In this document: positions 17,125-25,486 of the stretch, piece after piece
Layout of the letters: each line of letters opens with the position of its first letter
How positions within the stretch are numbered: position 1 is the first letter of the stretch
Source: Sphingomonas sp.
GTDB taxonomy: Bacteria > Pseudomonadota > Alphaproteobacteria > Sphingomonadales > Sphingomonadaceae
Length of the DNA stretch: 64,000 bases
Direction: 5' to 3'
Assembly (NCBI GenBank): GCA_002707985.1
Contig: PAOI01000022.1
Span: 23,682-87,681 of the forward strand
Notes under the pieces: generated by a model
What the model was told of the DNA's origin: nothing
The model's input: only the letters and a program-made list of their open reading frames with translations
The model's database searches: none
Program-made: the position numbers and the translations under genes

Positions 17125-18435
17125 TCAACGGCGATAGGCGTTCGGAAGTTGCCCGTCTGGCGGAGTCAGATACCGGTCACGCAGCAATTGCTGGCGCGTT
17201 TCCAGCGGCTGGGCGACGCCATCGATATAGACGGCAACGGCCGTGCTGCCGATTTCCAACGGATCGCCGTCCCAGATCACGACATCGCCCTGACGCCCCG
17301 GTTGCAGCGAACCGAACCGGTCACCCATACCCAGCGCTTCAGCAGGGCCCGAGCTGATCGCGGCAAAGGCATGGCCCCAGTCGAGCCCGGTGGCACCCGG
17401 CACACGCGAGAGGCCGACCAGATTGCCGGCATATTGCTTTACCCAGCGCGCCTGATGACTCTCGTCATTATTGATCGTGCCGATCGCGACGGTAACGCCT
17501 GCCGCCTGCATCCGGCCGATGTTCGACTGTGTCGAGGCGAGGCTTTCGAACGAGGAAGGAAGATCGGCCAACGGCTTGGCGATCACCGGCACGCCTGCTG
17601 CCGCGATCTGCGGTGCGACGGTCCAGCCCTCGGTCGCGCCGACCAGCACGAGTTTCAGACGTGGGAACTCCTCGCGCAGACCCAGGATCACCAGAATGTC
17701 GGATCCTCGCTCGACATGGACCATCAACGGCACCTTGCCCTGAACCACCGGCACCAGCGCGGCGGCATCGAGCCGGGTCAGGAAGGCGTCGGGCCCGCGA
17801 TCGGCAAAGCTTGCCGGATTGCGCGCATAATCCTGCGCCTCCATCAGCGCGTTGCGCAAAAAGGCATAGGCCGCAGGACGGCTGCCGCCCGCTTCACGCG
17901 ACCCGGCCTCGCCATATTCCATGAACTGGAAAGCGCGCGGCACGGTGACGGCATCCATATCGGCGCCGAGATCGATGATCGCTCCCTGCCCCGCGAACAT
18001 GCTGCTGCCGGTATCGGGAGCGACGACGGCGCGCGTGATCCCCTCGGCACGGTTGAGCGCGAGCGACGAAGTGCGCGGATTGACCGCAGGCGTCACGTCG
18101 ATCGCTGCGTGGAACGGCGAATCCCCGGCCGCAGCGTCGTTGGTCTGACTGACCCCTGAGATTTCGACGATGCCCAGCCGCGTGAAGCCGGCGAAGATGC
18201 CCGGCGTCACCCATTTGCCGCCGGCGTCGATGGTTTCCATACCCGCGGGCACGGCAACCCCCTGCCCCGCAGCGACCACGCGACCGCCGCGAACGATGAC
18301 GGTGCCGCCCTCGATGGGGCCGTCACCCGTCCCGATCACCAGCTTTGCGTTGACGATCGCCACATCCTGCGCTGCAGCGGGAGCGAGCGGCGCGGCGGCG
18401 ATGGCCGCGGCCGCGAAAAGAAGACGCCGGATCAA
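17125..18435 (-). CDS. Exported amidohydrolase-family protein lacking the HxH metal motif
   Basis: A 436-residue exported protein (signal peptide ending APAAAQ) of the metal-dependent amidohydrolase fold. It keeps the family ends: an N-terminal beta domain (IVNAKLVIGTGDGPIEGG) and the C-terminal GSLQPGRQGDVVIWDGDPLE. Where active members have HxH after the first strand (PGIFDxHxH) it reads PGIFAGFTRLGI, with no histidines. A later VHVE and an ESHQ remain. It starts at TTG 18435, overlapping the stop of the upstream paralogue (TTGA). It may be inactive, use a different metal arrangement, or act with its neighbour. Confidence 0.82.
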   Translation of the reverse strand: MIRRLLFAAAAIAAAPLAPAAAQDVAIVNAKLVIGTGDGPIEGGTVIVRGGRVVAAGQGVAVPAGMETIDAGGKWVTPGIFAGFTRLGIVEISGVSQTNDAAAGDSPFHAAIDVTPAVNPRTSSLALNRAEGITRAVVAPDTGSSMFAGQGAIIDLGADMDAVTVPRAFQFMEYGEAGSREAGGSRPAAYAFLRNALMEAQDYARNPASFADRGPDAFLTRLDAAALVPVVQGKVPLMVHVERGSDILVILGLREEFPRLKLVLVGATEGWTVAPQIAAAGVPVIAKPLADLPSSFESLASTQSNIGRMQAAGVTVAIGTINNDESHQARWVKQYAGNLVGLSRVPGATGLDWGHAFAAISSGPAEALGMGDRFGSLQPGRQGDVVIWDGDPLEIGSTAVAVYIDGVAQPLETRQQLLRDRYLTPPDGQLPNAYRR

Positions 18436-19856
18436 TTGAAATTCCCCCCGCCCGGCTGGCCGAGCTCGAAATCGGACACCGGCCTGCGGCTCGGGTCGTT
18501 CATGTCATACATCAGCGCGCCGTCGATCCAGACGCGTTCGGGCCGCGTGTAAACACTGAACGGATTGCCGTTCCACAGCACGATGTCGGCCATCTTTCCG
18601 GGCTTCAGGCTGCCGGTCTTGTCGGCAATGCCCAGCACGCGCGCCGGATTGATCGCCGCCCAGGTCCAGGCCTGTTCCTCGGAAATATCGATACCCGCAC
18701 GCCTGCCGGCAGCGCGCGCCTTGGCGACTTCCTGATTGAGGCGCTGGATGCCGTTTTCGTCGTCGGAATGAATGAGCGCGCACGCGCCCTGATTTTCCAG
18801 GATCGCCAGATTGGCGTCGGTTTCGTCATAGGCTTCCATCTTGAAGCCCCACCAGTCCGCCCAGACGGCGGCGCACGTGTCGTTTTCCTTGAGGAGATCG
18901 GCGATCTTATATGCTTCCACCGCATGGTGAAACGCGGTCACATGATATCCGAATTCCTTCGCCATATCCATGACCACGGCCATTTCATCGGCGCGATAAC
19001 AATGGTTCTGGACCAGGATTTCGCCGTCGAGCACGCCGCGCAGCGTATCCATGGCAATATCGCGTCCGGGCGGGCTTTCGCCGCCTTCGCGCTCATATTT
19101 ATCCCATTTGCGATCATATTCCTGCGCGCGTGCCCAGGTTTCGCGATCGACCGCGATATTGCCCATCCGCGTCGAAGGCATCCGCCCGCGGCTGCCATAG
19201 ACGCGCTTGGGGTTTTCGCCGCACGCCATTTTCAGGCCATAGGGAGCGCCGGGGAACTTCATCCCCTGCACCGTGCGGGCATAGACATTCTTTACCGTGA
19301 CCGAACGCCCGCCCATCAAATTGGCGGAGCCGGGCAGAATCTGAAGCGTGGTGACCCCGCCATTGACCAGCGCGCGGGCAAAACCCGGATCCTGTGGCCA
19401 CACGCTATGCTCGGCCCAGACTTCGGGCGTGGTCGGGCTGGTCGCTTCATTGCCGTCGGAAAGCGCTGCCACCGATGGCGAGGGATAATCGCCCAGATGG
19501 CTGTGCACATCGATGACGCCGGGCGTAAGATATTTGCCCGTCCCGTCGATCACGGTCACGCCGGGTTCGGCGGCGATATCGGTGCCCACCGCCACGATCA
19601 CGCCGTCACGAAACAGGATCGACCCGTTCTCGATCCGGCCACCCTCGCCGTCGAAGATCGTCACGTTGGTCACCAGCGTGGGAGCGCCGGGATAGCGATG
19701 ATAGGTGGAGGGATAGGGATCGCGCGAATAGCGCTGCACATCCTTGGTCGATGAAGACGAAGCGTTCGTGCTGCCCGCACTCTGAGTTCCGCCACCGTCC
19801 GGCGTGCATGCCATCAGCGCGGCCGCCGCGCCGATCGCGATCGTCATTCGCAACAA
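18432..19856 (-). CDS. Exported amidohydrolase, lipoprotein
   Basis: A 474-residue amidohydrolase-superfamily enzyme. The N-terminal lipobox ALMAC predicts a lipid anchor. The metal-binding HxH is present in PGVIDVHSHLGDY, with further histidines in VTAFHHAVEA and an active-site ALIHSDDENG. The C-terminus has GSLKPGKMADIVLWNGNP. I prefer TTG 19856, eight bases after GGGGAG. ATG codons at 19901 and 19847 are alternatives. The substrate is not predictable, though imidazolonepropionase-like dipeptidase or carboxypeptidase activities occur in the family. It is coupled to a paralogue that lacks HxH. Confidence 0.87.
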   Translation of the reverse strand: MLRMTIAIGAAAALMACTPDGGGTQSAGSTNASSSSTKDVQRYSRDPYPSTYHRYPGAPTLVTNVTIFDGEGGRIENGSILFRDGVIVAVGTDIAAEPGVTVIDGTGKYLTPGVIDVHSHLGDYPSPSVAALSDGNEATSPTTPEVWAEHSVWPQDPGFARALVNGGVTTLQILPGSANLMGGRSVTVKNVYARTVQGMKFPGAPYGLKMACGENPKRVYGSRGRMPSTRMGNIAVDRETWARAQEYDRKWDKYEREGGESPPGRDIAMDTLRGVLDGEILVQNHCYRADEMAVVMDMAKEFGYHVTAFHHAVEAYKIADLLKENDTCAAVWADWWGFKMEAYDETDANLAILENQGACALIHSDDENGIQRLNQEVAKARAAGRRAGIDISEEQAWTWAAINPARVLGIADKTGSLKPGKMADIVLWNGNPFSVYTRPERVWIDGALMYDMNDPSRRPVSDFELGQPGGGNFN

Positions 19857-20037
19857 GATCAGATCTCCCCACACGCCCCCGTCAGCGGGAGCCCCGGACA
19901 TTGTCTCGCGCGTCAGCCCCGGAATGGCAAGCCATTGCGGAGAGGCAAGAAGGTTGCGCTACCGGACTTCACTTTCCGTTTCCCGAGCTGCCTTTTTTTG
20001 GCTAGGCTAAGGTAGCCAGGGTCAGGGGCCAAGAGGC

Positions 20038-22755
20038 GTGTCGACAAAAGACGTAATAACCAGAGAGAATAGCGAAGGCGGCACAGAATGGCCCGCCGGC
20101 GTGATAGCAACCCTGCTGTGCGCATTATTTGCGGTTTTCTGCAGCCTAATTTCCGTAATGGGGTGGATACTGCATTTTCCCTGGGTTGACGAATGGACCC
20201 GCCACTATCTCACGATACGTCCCTTAACTGCTCTGGGCTATTGCGCGCTGGGATCGGGCATCATGGCGCTCGTTTTCGGCCGTCATAGTGTCGCCTGCGG
20301 CTGCTGGATCGTCACCGCCTTCATCGCGTTGCTCTCGATCATTCAGGCCGCGATCGGCGGCGCCCCGGTATTCGGGCTGTTCGGAAACCTCGCTGCCGGT
20401 GCGGCTACGGGCCTGCCGCTGGAAAATCCGACTGCCTTGTTCGTTCTCCTTACACTCTCCGCATTCGCATCCTGTCGCGCCGCTCTGATCAAGAACGAAA
20501 ACAGGGCCGTTTTCGCCAGTACGGCAATTGCCTTTTCGGTTATATCCATACCCTTGGCGCTCCTGTCTTCGCACAGGGCCGGAGAACAAGGATTGTTCGC
20601 CAATTCGATCCCCGGATCATTGTCTGCGCTGGCGATCGCTGCCGCACTGATAATCTGGAATTGTCGCCTGACGCTGATTGAAGGTCGGGCGGAACCCGAT
20701 CCGTCCTGGCGGATGGCCCGCGTGCTTCTGCCGGTCATGCTGCTTTTGCCTGGACTGCCGTCGCTGATCGAAGTGCTGCTGGAGGACCGCTCGCTGCTCT
20801 CCCCCGCATCGCGCGAACTGACGGTAGTTATCGGCAATATCCTCATCATCGCCGGTTTCTCGATATGGGCACTGCGGCGCGTCGGGACGGACCATGAGCG
20901 GATGGCCGATCTCAACCGAACACTCGATTATGCGTCTATCGTCACCGTCGATCAGGAAGGCATTATCCGGCACTGGCCGAGAGGATGCGAACAATTTTAC
21001 GGATGGTCGGCCGCCGAAGCGGTAGGCAAAAACAAATATGAGCTGCTCCAGTCGCGATGCCAGTCGCATTGGTCATCCGGCCTTCCTCAGCGGCCGCCAT
21101 CGGATACCCAGGAACTGGTCGAGGTTCGCAAAGACGGGACCGAAGTTTCGGTGGTCGAACATCTCAACCATTTCTCGGGTCAAAACGGGGATTTGCGTCA
21201 GGTTTTGACCATGATCGACGTATCCCCCACCGCAGAAGCGGTTCGGGCGCTCCAGGTGAGCGAGGAGCGGCTCGCTGCTGCGACCGCAGCGCATCAGCTC
21301 GGCGTGGTGGATTTCAACGTTACCACCGGAATGTTCGAGTGGTCCCCGGGGGCGGAAAGCCGCCTGGGTCTGAAGCCGGGAAGCGTTCGCGACTTCGAAA
21401 GCTGGCTGACCATGGTCGATGCGGAGGACGCCGCACACTTTATCGAAACATTGCGACATGTGATGGACGAGCAGGCGGAGTATTTCAATTATCGCTACCG
21501 CTTTCTTCCGCCCGATGGCCCTCCGCGCTCGATCGAAGGGTCGGCGCGCGCCTATTACGATGCCGACGGCATGCTTGTCCGGATCGTTGGCGTCATACTC
21601 GATGTGACCCAGCGCGCAGAAAGCGAGGAAGCGCTGCGCGCAAGCGAGGCGCAGCTACGATCGATCTTTGACACGGTCCCGGATCCGATGGTCGTGCTCG
21701 ACGCGAAGGGCAAGATCGAGCGGTTCAGCTCGGCCGCCGAAAAACTATGGGGCTATTCGAGCAGAGAGGTTATCGGAAAACATATATCGCTCCTGATTCC
21801 GTCGGCGACCTGGGACGAGGCCGAAGAAGCAGGCGAACAACCCTATCTCCTCCGCCGGGCGAACAATTTCGTCGATCGCGCGGTCACCCTCACAGCGAAG
21901 GCGTCTTCGGGTCGGCTCATCCCGGTGGAAGCCCGGACCAGTGCGGCAAAAGCGGGCGGTCAGACGCTTTTCACTGTCTTCTATCGCGATCTGAGCGAAC
22001 AGTTGGCAAACAAGGAACGGATGAGCGACCTCAACGCCGAGCTGGCGCATGTGTCGCGCCAGAGCGCCATGAGCGAGTTGGCGGCCGATCTTGCCCATGA
22101 ACTCAATCAACCGCTCAGTGCCGCGGCCAATTTCCTCGCCGCAGCCCGAATGCTGATCGACAGCGACGGCGAAGCCGAGCGTGTCAGCGACCTGCTGCGC
22201 ATGGGCGCAGAGCAGACCCAGCGTGCCGGACTCATCATTCGCCGGCTGCGCGAGTTCCTGGCCAAGGGCGAAGTTGAGATGCGCGCCGAAGCGCTCGAGC
22301 CGACATTGCGGGAAGCGGCGGAACTGGTCCTGCTCGGCACCGGGCAGTTCGACATTCAGGTGACCTATGACCTCGACCCTGCAGCACGGCTGGTATTTGC
22401 AGACCGGATTCAAATTCAGCAGGTGGTTGTCAATTTGTTGCGCAATGCGATGGAAGCCTTGCGCACTTCGCGCAACGACAGCCGACAGATAGAAATAGCG
22501 TCGCGCAAGCTGGACGACGAACAGGTCGAAATATCCGTATCCGATAATGGTCCCGGCATTCCCGACGCATTGTTGACGCAACTTTACGCGCGATTCACTT
22601 CTACAAAGGATGGTTCCGGAATGGGGATTGGACTTTCGATCAGTAAGCGTATCATCGAAGCACATGGTGGAACATTAGGCGCCGAGAACAGGCCGGGGGG
22701 CGGAGCGAAATTCTGCTTCACCCTACCCACCGTGGGAGAGGTGGAGGAAGTATGA
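20038..22755 (+). CDS. Membrane PAS-domain sensor histidine kinase (FixL-like architecture)
   Basis: A 905-residue hybrid of an N-terminal polytopic membrane sensor (seven or eight hydrophobic segments within residues 20-290), three PAS/PAC modules (about 295-400, 410-530 and 545-660) and a HisKA-HATPase kinase core. The phospho-acceptor is His687 in LAADLAHELNQPLSAA. The N box is VVVNLLRNAMEAL and the G boxes are SDNGPGIP and GSGMGIGLSI. The kinase core resembles the FixL/DctB group. It starts at GTG 20038 and overlaps the response regulator gene by ATGA. The signal is unknown; I see no clear haem-PAS signature. Confidence 0.9.
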   Translation: MSTKDVITRENSEGGTEWPAGVIATLLCALFAVFCSLISVMGWILHFPWVDEWTRHYLTIRPLTALGYCALGSGIMALVFGRHSVACGCWIVTAFIALLSIIQAAIGGAPVFGLFGNLAAGAATGLPLENPTALFVLLTLSAFASCRAALIKNENRAVFASTAIAFSVISIPLALLSSHRAGEQGLFANSIPGSLSALAIAAALIIWNCRLTLIEGRAEPDPSWRMARVLLPVMLLLPGLPSLIEVLLEDRSLLSPASRELTVVIGNILIIAGFSIWALRRVGTDHERMADLNRTLDYASIVTVDQEGIIRHWPRGCEQFYGWSAAEAVGKNKYELLQSRCQSHWSSGLPQRPPSDTQELVEVRKDGTEVSVVEHLNHFSGQNGDLRQVLTMIDVSPTAEAVRALQVSEERLAAATAAHQLGVVDFNVTTGMFEWSPGAESRLGLKPGSVRDFESWLTMVDAEDAAHFIETLRHVMDEQAEYFNYRYRFLPPDGPPRSIEGSARAYYDADGMLVRIVGVILDVTQRAESEEALRASEAQLRSIFDTVPDPMVVLDAKGKIERFSSAAEKLWGYSSREVIGKHISLLIPSATWDEAEEAGEQPYLLRRANNFVDRAVTLTAKASSGRLIPVEARTSAAKAGGQTLFTVFYRDLSEQLANKERMSDLNAELAHVSRQSAMSELAADLAHELNQPLSAAANFLAAARMLIDSDGEAERVSDLLRMGAEQTQRAGLIIRRLREFLAKGEVEMRAEALEPTLREAAELVLLGTGQFDIQVTYDLDPAARLVFADRIQIQQVVVNLLRNAMEALRTSRNDSRQIEIASRKLDDEQVEISVSDNGPGIPDALLTQLYARFTSTKDGSGMGIGLSISKRIIEAHGGTLGAENRPGGGAKFCFTLPTVGEVEEV

Positions 22756-23372
22756 CTCGTACCATTTACATCGTCGATGACGACGATGCCGTTCGCGCGT
22801 CATTGCATGGGCTTTTGTCGGTTCAGCCGGATCTGGTAATTCGAGGGTTTCGAACCGGAGATGCCTTTCTGGAAGAAGTGCCCGAACTCGACCCCGGCGT
22901 GGCCTTGCTCGATTTTCACATGCCCGGCTCCAGCGGCCTCGATGTTCTGAAGAAGATCGGCGACGATGTCCGCTTCGCACCCGTCATCCTCACCGGACAG
23001 GGCAATGTCACGCTCGCCGTGGAAGCCATGAAGGAAGGCGCGCTCGACTTTATCGAAAAGCCTTATGAAGCCGAGGAATTGCTATCGATCGTCGGTGCGG
23101 CCTTCTCGCGGCTGGATCAGGACAGTGTCGAAGCCTCTCGCGTCCAATCCGCGCAGGCAAAGATCGACAAGCTGTCGCCGCGCGAAACCGATGTGCTGAA
23201 GGGATTGATCGAAGGCCGTTCGAACAAGATCATCGCCTATGATCTGGATATCAGCCCGCGCACGGTGGAAATCTATCGCGCCAACCTGATGGAGAAGCTG
23301 GAAGTGCGCAGCCTTTCGGAAGCGTTGCGGATTGCTTTCGCTGCCGGACTTTTTCCCAAGGATACGCCCTGA
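22752..23372 (+). CDS. FixJ-family response regulator
   Basis: A 206-residue regulator with a receiver domain (acidic cluster DDDD at 9-12, phospho-acceptor Asp54 in ALLDFHMPG, Thr-Gly in ILTGQGN, Lys in EKPYEAEE) and a LuxR/GerE-type helix-turn-helix (LSPRETDVLKGLIEGRSNK, residues about 140-200). It is the cognate partner of the kinase upstream, with which it overlaps by 4 bases. Targets are not visible here. Confidence 0.93.
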   Translation: MTRTIYIVDDDDAVRASLHGLLSVQPDLVIRGFRTGDAFLEEVPELDPGVALLDFHMPGSSGLDVLKKIGDDVRFAPVILTGQGNVTLAVEAMKEGALDFIEKPYEAEELLSIVGAAFSRLDQDSVEASRVQSAQAKIDKLSPRETDVLKGLIEGRSNKIIAYDLDISPRTVEIYRANLMEKLEVRSLSEALRIAFAAGLFPKDTP

Positions 23373-23388
23373 AACGCCCGCTGGCGGG

Positions 23389-23751
23389 TCAAGTGACGTT
23401 CAGCCAACCCTGGACCAGTTCCACAATTTGAACCGCAACCTGCCCGCGCGGCAAGTAACGAATGCGGCCGTCACTCGCCGCCTCTTCGGGTGGTTGATGC
23501 GATATGATGACGATGTCGCTCCAGCGGGGTTGCGCAAGGAGCCGGTCCCGGTCGCCATCTGGCAGACGCCCGAGCGTGTCGTCGTCGAGTACGAGGACGG
23601 TGCGCTTGCGAACCATTCTTGCCAATACGCGATCGTCCGGGTCGCGAATGCTGATCACATCGACGCCAAGAAGCGACAGCCGCGCGGCGAGAATGCTGCG
23701 CAATCCCGGGTCGGCGATGTTCAGAACGAAAAGAGCGCTTGCCGCCAACAC
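23389..23751 (-). CDS. Small protein with a degenerate receiver-like fold, unrecognised
   Basis: About 120 residues with alternating beta strands and helices (LFVLNIADPGLRSILAARL; TVLVLDDDTLGRL; DIVIISHQPPEEA; EVVQGWL-type end) that recall a response-regulator receiver without a clear phosphorylation site. GTG 23751 is preceded by GGGA at six bases; TTG 23763 is the alternative. It is convergent with the FixJ-type regulator (17-base gap). It is probably a real gene because the frame is conserved in character, but its function is unknown. Confidence 0.55.
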   Translation of the reverse strand: MLAASALFVLNIADPGLRSILAARLSLLGVDVISIRDPDDRVLARMVRKRTVLVLDDDTLGRLPDGDRDRLLAQPRWSDIVIISHQPPEEAASDGRIRYLPRGQVAVQIVELVQGWLNVT

Positions 23752-23861
23752 GCGTTTTCCCAAGAACCAAGCGATTTCGACGGCGGCCTACTCCCCGATG
23801 CCGACGCAAGTCGATATCGGGGATGTACCTAGCGACCAGCGAACAATGCTGAAACGAACGC

Positions 23862-25235
23862 CTAAAAGCTCGCCGAAAGAGCGGCGTAGCCATAATGCGT
23901 ATCGCCATTGCCCGACGCATTTGGCGCGTCTTCCAGGAAGCGGCCATTGGCGAATACCGCACCGCCCAGTTCGAGCCGGAGCCGTTTCTTGATCAGCCAA
24001 TAGCGGGCGCGTGCTTCGACCTGGGTTCCGGCATAGGTGCCGGCATTACCGCTGGCGTCGCGCACGCCGGTCTTGGCGAAGCTGTCGGTTTCGCTGTCGA
24101 GCCATGCGCCGCGTACCGCCGCGAAAAAGTCGAGGTCGGCCGCCGGCTGGAACGAAAAACGCACGCCGGGCGAAACGATGTTGTTCCAGCTGAGCGGGCC
24201 ATAGATTCCGGTCGGGCCGAATGGCGTGCGGCGCGCACCGTACAGCATATCGAAACGGCCGAACTGACCGGCATCGCGGCCGTCGCCGGTGGCATAATCG
24301 AATTCGAGCGCAATCCGGGGTTTCATCGACCCGGCAAAGGACCAGCCCGCTTCGATATGCGCGAAGGCTGCGCCGACATCGATATCGGTGGTATTCGAAG
24401 CGGCCGAACTGCTGCGGATCGTGCCGAACTGGCCGGCGCCCTCGATATCGAAGTCCACGCGACCCGTCGTCGGCTTGCGATAGAGGCGCGCGCCGATCGT
24501 CGTCAGATGCCGGTTCTTGGTCGCGCTGTCCGGCGTATCATGCTCGGCAAGGCGATAGACATAGATTTCGCCGGACGTCGCGGAAAACAGCCCGGCGCGG
24601 GCGACATGCGCACCGAATATCGTCACGCCGTCGGACACGCTATCCAGCGCGACCTTGTTGTCGCGCAGTTCAGCGGCGCTGGAAGGCCGCGTATCAAACG
24701 GGTGCGCCCAGAATCCGGTTACATTCGTCCCGCCGGTCTTCCAGTTCAGCTGCGCTCCGGCATAGCTGACGATGTTGTTGGCATAGCCGGGGGTGCCGAT
24801 CAGGCGGCCCGATCCGATCGATTGGGTAAAGCGACCCGCCTTCAGGCGCGCTTCGCCGCCCATCGGCGCGAAATCCACTGCAATCCAGGCCTGTAGCGGT
24901 TCGAGCGCGTTCATGCTGCTGCTGCCCGCAACCGAATCGCTTTCGATCGAAAGCGCGCGCGAATCGCGCAGTTCGCCACCGATCGCGATTGGACCGAAAT
25001 CGGCCTCGGCACTCACCTGAAGCCGCGAGGTCAGCAGAAATTCCCCGTTTGCCGATCCGGGCCGGAACTGCCCGTCGATCGCTTCGGCAAGAACGCGCAG
25101 ATCGGCGTCAATCGAAAGCGTCGTGCCGCCGTCTTCGACGGTCTGCGCCTGAGCCGCCGTGGCGCAGAACGAAACTGCAATCGCCAGCGCGGAGGCACGC
25201 AACATCGGCGCCTGGTGAACGGGCTTGAAACGCAT
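23862..25235 (-). CDS. Alginate-export-family outer-membrane porin
   Basis: A 457-residue beta-barrel protein with a signal peptide ending AAQAQT and amphipathic strands with the RARYWLIKKRLRLELG and HYGYAALSASF end pattern. Features such as WIAVDFAPMGGEARLKAGRF and the PGVRFSF segment match the alginate export (AlgE-like) family of porins, which pass anionic polysaccharides or small solutes across the outer membrane. No alginate synthesis genes are in the window. Its promoter carries the same TTCCTATAAT box as the flagellar genes, and it diverges from the chemoreceptor gene. The ribosome site is AGGAGAAT. Confidence 0.78.
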   Translation of the reverse strand: MRFKPVHQAPMLRASALAIAVSFCATAAQAQTVEDGGTTLSIDADLRVLAEAIDGQFRPGSANGEFLLTSRLQVSAEADFGPIAIGGELRDSRALSIESDSVAGSSSMNALEPLQAWIAVDFAPMGGEARLKAGRFTQSIGSGRLIGTPGYANNIVSYAGAQLNWKTGGTNVTGFWAHPFDTRPSSAAELRDNKVALDSVSDGVTIFGAHVARAGLFSATSGEIYVYRLAEHDTPDSATKNRHLTTIGARLYRKPTTGRVDFDIEGAGQFGTIRSSSAASNTTDIDVGAAFAHIEAGWSFAGSMKPRIALEFDYATGDGRDAGQFGRFDMLYGARRTPFGPTGIYGPLSWNNIVSPGVRFSFQPAADLDFFAAVRGAWLDSETDSFAKTGVRDASGNAGTYAGTQVEARARYWLIKKRLRLELGGAVFANGRFLEDAPNASGNGDTHYGYAALSASF

Positions 25236-25264
25236 TCATATTCTCCTGTCGGATGTTCGCATTA

Positions 25265-25274
25265 ATTATAGGAA
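25265..25274 (-). promoter_or_regulatory. TTCCTATAAT promoter box of the porin gene
   Basis: On the minus strand TTCCTATAAT ends 30 bases before the ATG at 25235 and is identical to the boxes of motA and fliF. A CCGTGAAACTACGG imperfect dyad (25306-25319) lies near -53. The transcription start is inferred, not mapped. Confidence 0.6.
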
Positions 25275-25426
25275 CATATCGAGCAGGCAGCGCTCCACGC
25301 GTCATCCGTGAAACTACGGTCGGCCGATTAACGCCTGAATCGCATTGTAATTCAAATATATAAAGCAAAGCCGTCGATTGCTCGGCGGTCAACCTTTGTG
25401 CGCAAAACACGTCAGCATGCACAACC

Positions 25427-25436
25427 GTCCTATAAT
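25427..25436 (+). promoter_or_regulatory. GTCCTATAAT promoter box of the chemoreceptor gene
   Basis: This box lies 50 bases before ATG 25487. No TTGACA-like -35 is seen at the usual spacing. A TTTGTGCGCAAA dyad lies roughly 35-45 bases upstream. Confidence 0.6.
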
Positions 25437-25486
25437 GCTGCTGATTTCTCGATTTCGTTGCTAACCCAAAAAAGCCGGAGCCAACC

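Noticed and set aside
20038..23372. An oxygen-sensing FixLJ system
   Set aside because: The architecture is FixL/FixJ-like, but no haem-binding PAS signature could be identified and no fix or cytochrome genes are nearby, so only the family resemblance is claimed.
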